Under the pieces are notes generated by a model. It did no database searches. It worked only from the letters and a program-made list of their open reading frames with translations, and was not told the origin of the DNA. Made by a program: the position numbers and the translations under genes. 5,181 nucleotides of DNA. Source: Gammaproteobacteria bacterium (GTDB taxonomy: Bacteria; Pseudomonadota; Gammaproteobacteria; UBA6429; Thiohalophilaceae). The stretch is from contig DRJN01000381.1 in assembly GCA_011052165.1 (NCBI GenBank), forward strand, positions 1-5,181, written 5' to 3'. Shown here one piece after another: positions 2,304-5,181 of the stretch. The stretch's first letter is position 1. Each line of letters starts with the position of its first letter.

Positions 2304-5181
2304 TGACCGCTTTCCTGGTGTTATTGACGCTGCTGGCGGGGCAGGCCCACGCCCAGACCTGCAACAGCGCCATACCGGCCAGCACGCCCACCAGCCGTTT
2401 CGTCATCAATGGTGATGGCACGGTGACTGACAGTGACACGGGGCTGATGTGGAAACAGTGTTCAGAAGGTCAGACCACGGACGGTGCAGGTGGTTGTACC
2501 GGCACGGCCGGTGCCTATACCTGGCAGCAGGCCCTGCAACAGGCGCAAACCCTCAACGCCGGCGGAGGTTATGCTGGCCAGGGCGACTGGCGCGTCCCGA
2601 ATATCAAGGAATTGGGTTCCATCGTGGAGCGCCAATGCTATAGCCCGGCGATAAATGAAACGGTCTTTCCAGGCACGCCCTCGTCGGGGTTCTGGTCGGC
2701 TTCTCCCAGTGCCTACTACTCCGACAGCGCGTGGGGCGTCTATTTCGGCTATGGCGACGACTACTACGCCTTTAAGTCCGCTGACAGGGATGTTCGTCTC
2801 GTGCGCGGCGGACAGTCTTTTGATATTGGGCCGCCGGTGACTCCGATCACTCCCGTTCCCGTAAAAGTCACCAACGCCGCAGGACTCTACGTGCGGCAGG
2901 GTCCAGGTACAGCAAATTCGAGCTTCACCGAAATCAGCTTTGGCCAGGAATTTGTCGCCTTCCAGAAGAGCGAGCAGGGAGGCGACGTCTGGTACAAGAT
3001 CCATCTGCCCTGTGGTAACGGCAAACCCTGCACCGGTTGGGTGGCTGGTATCTATCAAGGCGTCACGTATTCCGTGCAGGAACCTGCGGCGACCCAGGTC
3101 GAAGTTACAGGTACTGGCCCCATTGGGTTAAGAATTCTTGCTTATCCCAACGGCTCGGTTATTGACAGCGCCTGGGATGGCCAGCGCTTTGTGACTCTTG
3201 GCACCCAGCCTTCCGGTTCGGGTTGTTATAGCAACTGGTATGAGATTTATCTGCCTTTGATTTCGGGTGCGTCCACAGGCTGGGGGTGCGGGGATTGGGT
3301 GCAGGTGTCGACGGCCTCGGGAAGTGGCACTGCGGATATTCAGGGCAGGGTGGCAACTGCTGGATCATCTTCTTTGCCCGCTGTCAGCATGGCTCTGGGT
3401 GGCGCAGCATCGGCAACGACTTCTACCCTGGCTGATGGAACTTATACCTTCACTGGCTTGAATAGTGGCGCCTACACCCTCACCCCAAGCTTCAGCGGTT
3501 ACACATTTGAGCCACCTTCTCGCCCAAATGTTAATGTTTCCGGTAGTAATCTGTCTGGCCTGGACTTCCGCGCCTGCCAGACTAACGCGCCGCTGACAGG
3601 TATACTGCGTGATGAACTGACGAGGGCACCGATAGCGGGTGCAACGGTAACGGCGGGCGGTGTTTCCGCAGTAACCGATGCCACGGGTACCTATTCTATC
3701 CCCGGTCTGGATTGCGGCGACTACGATGTCACTGTGAACGTTTCAGGATTCCGAACGTATTTGAAAAAAATCAGCACCTTCGATGGCCGATCCCTGGATG
3801 TCGGGTTGACGGTCGAAAGCACGGTTAAAGGGGCAAACACAGAATCAGGCAACGGCGGTGACCCCGTCAATACAGCGACCGGTAACTATTACTACGTACA
3901 CTCGGACCTCGCCTTGCCCGGCAAGGGCATGGGCTTCGAGTTTGTCCGAACCTACAACTCGCGTGATCCGTTGAACGGCCCACTGGGCTTCGGGTGGAAT
4001 CACAACTACCAGTCTTCGCTTGCGATCGACAGTGGGGTTGTGACAATCCGCTGGGGCGACGGCAAGACGGAAACCTGGGGCCCCGACGGCGCGGGTGGCT
4101 TTACTCCGCAGTATGGTGTTTTCGATTATCTGACGGATGACGGCAGCGGTGGGTTTATCCTGCGCAAGAAGAACCTGACCGAGTATCGCTTTAATGCTCC
4201 CGGGCAACTGACCTCCGTCACCGACAAAAACGGTAATGCCACTGCACTGGCCTATACCGCCGGCAATCTCACCCAGGTTACTGATACCGCTGGACGTACT
4301 ATCAATTTCGCCTACGACACAGGCAACCGCATTACCGACATCACAGGCCCGCTCGGCCGGGTGACGCAGTTCAACTATGATGCCAACGGTGATCTGATTT
4401 CAGCCACCGACCCGAACGGTAATGTGACCGTCTTTACCTACAACACCAACCACCAGATGCTCACAGTAGTGGATCCGCTCGGCAACACCATCGTCAGCAG
4501 CACCTACGATGCGAGCCGCCGGGTTGTGATCTACCAGACCGATGCCAAAGGTGGTGCAACAACCTATACCTACGACGAACCAAGCCGCACGACGACCTTC
4601 ACTAATGCGCTGGGATTCGTGACCACCCATGTGCACGATGATCTGATGCGCCTGATTCGCGCCAAAGACGGTCGCGGTGGCATAGTGCTTTACGAATACG
4701 ACGACCGGGGCAACCGCATCAAGGTCACCGACAAGAACGGCAATATCACCCAGTATGGCTATGACGCCAGCGGCAACGTTACCTCCAAAACCGATACCCT
4801 GAGCAACGTTACCGCTATTACTTACGATGCGAACAACAACCCACTGACGCGCACGGATGCCCTGAGCAATACCACCAGCTTCACTTACGACGCCAACGGC
4901 AACCTGCTGACGACCACCGATGCCCTGACCAATACCACCACGGTGACTTACGACGCCAGCGGCCTGCCGCTCACCATCACCGACGCCCGTGGCAACACGA
5001 CCACCAACACCTACGATGTGCAGGGCAACCTGACCCGGGTACAGGATGCGCTCGGTAACCTTACCCAATACACCTATGACGGCGTCGGCCGGCGGCTGAC
5101 CAGGGCGGACGCCCTGGGCCGCACGACGACCTATGCCTATGACAACAACAATAATCTGCGCTCGGTCACCGATCCGGCCGG
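2291..5181 (+). CDS. Large exported RHS-repeat protein with N-terminal DUF1566/DGR domain (partial)
   Basis: One open frame of 963 codons with no stop, running off the right edge. AAGGAGGG (2278-2285) stands 5 bases before the ATG, a strong start. Residues 1-21 are a signal peptide (MQRLMTAFLVLLTLLAGQAHA, cleavage after AHA). Residues 37-175 are a DUF1566 domain (GLMWKQ, GDWRVPNIKELGSIV, GFWSASP, VRLVRGGQ) whose end, 134-175, is variable region VR2. A proline-rich linker follows. Residues 191-256 (LYVRQGPG, VWYKIHLP, GWVAGIY) and 271-340 are two SH3b-like domains. About 347-428 and 433-506 are two carboxypeptidase-regulatory-like beta domains (DGTYTFTGL, TGTYSIPGL). Residue 524 onward is DUF6531 (GDPVNTATGNY, RTYNSRD, LGFGWNHNY), and RHS/YD repeats run from about 632 to the edge. 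RHS repeats build a hollow shell, usually enclosing a C-terminal toxin. That end and any immunity gene are outside the window. The DGR domain could act as a variable receptor-binding head; this is inference. Confidence 0.92.
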   Translation, partial: MQRLMTAFLVLLTLLAGQAHAQTCNSAIPASTPTSRFVINGDGTVTDSDTGLMWKQCSEGQTTDGAGGCTGTAGAYTWQQALQQAQTLNAGGGYAGQGDWRVPNIKELGSIVERQCYSPAINETVFPGTPSSGFWSASPSAYYSDSAWGVYFGYGDDYYAFKSADRDVRLVRGGQSFDIGPPVTPITPVPVKVTNAAGLYVRQGPGTANSSFTEISFGQEFVAFQKSEQGGDVWYKIHLPCGNGKPCTGWVAGIYQGVTYSVQEPAATQVEVTGTGPIGLRILAYPNGSVIDSAWDGQRFVTLGTQPSGSGCYSNWYEIYLPLISGASTGWGCGDWVQVSTASGSGTADIQGRVATAGSSSLPAVSMALGGAASATTSTLADGTYTFTGLNSGAYTLTPSFSGYTFEPPSRPNVNVSGSNLSGLDFRACQTNAPLTGILRDELTRAPIAGATVTAGGVSAVTDATGTYSIPGLDCGDYDVTVNVSGFRTYLKKISTFDGRSLDVGLTVESTVKGANTESGNGGDPVNTATGNYYYVHSDLALPGKGMGFEFVRTYNSRDPLNGPLGFGWNHNYQSSLAIDSGVVTIRWGDGKTETWGPDGAGGFTPQYGVFDYLTDDGSGGFILRKKNLTEYRFNAPGQLTSVTDKNGNATALAYTAGNLTQVTDTAGRTINFAYDTGNRITDITGPLGRVTQFNYDANGDLISATDPNGNVTVFTYNTNHQMLTVVDPLGNTIVSSTYDASRRVVIYQTDAKGGATTYTYDEPSRTTTFTNALGFVTTHVHDDLMRLIRAKDGRGGIVLYEYDDRGNRIKVTDKNGNITQYGYDASGNVTSKTDTLSNVTAITYDANNNPLTRTDALSNTTSFTYDANGNLLTTTDALTNTTTVTYDASGLPLTITDARGNTTTNTYDVQGNLTRVQDALGNLTQYTYDGVGRRLTRADALGRTTTYAYDNNNNLRSVTDPA
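2690..2815 (+). repeat. DGR variable region VR2, internal to the RHS protein
   Basis: 126 bases, 42 codons, residues 134-175 of the RHS protein. It shares the same 18-base 5' edge and 24-base 3' edge with VR1 and differs inside mainly at codon positions 1 and 2. Variable residues include S140, Y142, S146, G149, Y151, G153, D156, Y159, A160 and F161, with A164, D165, R166 and D167 near the end. VR1 is followed at once by a stop codon, but here the frame continues for at least 788 more residues. No insertions are seen and the reading frame is clean, so this copy looks intact. Confidence 0.75.
4223..5181 (+). repeat. 63-bp RHS/YD repeat array (coding)
   Basis: Successive 21-residue units begin near 4223, 4283, 4346, 4409, 4472, 4541, 4604, 4667, 4730, 4793, 4856, 4919, 4982, 5045, 5108 and 5171. 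Nearly all are 63 bases; the first is 60 and the one at 4472 is 69. The protein pattern is D-x-x-G-N-x-T-x-x-x-Y-D-x-x-G-N-L-x-x-x-T. Adjacent units at 4793-4981 are close at DNA level, sharing CCCTGAGCAATACCACC-type stretches, which suggests recent unit duplication or homogenisation. The array continues past the window edge. Confidence 0.85.

Noticed and set aside
2462..3058. Minus-strand frame of 198 codons
   Set aside because: It is antisense to the DUF1566 and first SH3b-like domains of the RHS protein, whose + strand frame is continuous and has domain motifs.
3845..4207. Minus-strand frame of 120 codons
   Set aside because: It lies opposite the DUF6531/RHS start, which is clearly coding on the + strand. 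No family features are seen.
4400..5068. Long minus-strand frame (222 codons, Val/Gly/Ala-rich)
   Set aside because: It is the antisense of the 63-base RHS repeats; the repetitive GVV/GIG composition is a by-product of them, and it has no ribosome site.
4730..5181. Regular 63-base repeats as a CRISPR or non-coding tandem array
   Set aside because: The units are in frame, vary by codon, have no spacers and encode the classic Y-D-x-x-G-N-L RHS pattern.

Overview
The window reads as an accessory locus of a Gram-negative bacterium, most likely a proteobacterium. The coding DNA is GC-rich, both larger proteins carry Sec-type signal peptides, and one is a large exported RHS/YD-repeat protein. The phylum is an inference from gene content; no rRNA or housekeeping marker is present.

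The central theme is a diversity-generating retroelement (DGR) that looks partly collapsed. Two exported proteins with DUF1566 (Lcl C-terminal, C-type-lectin-like) domains each carry a matching 126-129 bp segment (VR1 at 1535-1663, VR2 at 2690-2815). These differ almost only at first or second codon positions of what look like ancestral AAY codons, which is the expected trace of adenine-directed mutagenic retrohoming. Between them lie a truncated avd gene (1738-2073), a short scar carrying the DGR reverse-transcriptase motif GLPIGNLTSQ (2001-2036), and a fragment resembling MutS domain I, similar to the 'MSL' accessory of some DGRs (2037-2303). No template repeat and no complete reverse transcriptase are visible, so any continuing diversification would need them from elsewhere.

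Layout: 1-508 is AT-rich to mixed DNA with at most gene debris (135-368). 509-671 looks like the decayed start of an exported cohesin-like protein. 672-835 is a leader with two perfect inverted repeats. 836-1666 is the first DUF1566 target, with VR1 at its C terminus. 1667-1737 is a short spacer, followed by the avd / RT scar / MSL remnant. From 2291 to the right edge runs one uninterrupted reading frame of 963 codons: signal peptide, DUF1566 domain with VR2, two SH3b-like domains, two carboxypeptidase-regulatory-like beta domains, DUF6531, then about 15 RHS repeats of 21 residues. Its C terminus, where a toxin or other variable tip would be expected, lies outside the window.

The most striking points are: a DGR variable region placed inside an RHS-type protein instead of at the C terminus; a +1/+2 pair of insertions in VR1 that scrambles nine codons yet restores the frame; and the stepwise deletion of the DGR machinery between two diversified targets. 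The genes from 836 onward are on the + strand with good Shine-Dalgarno sequences and short gaps or overlaps, consistent with one transcription unit.
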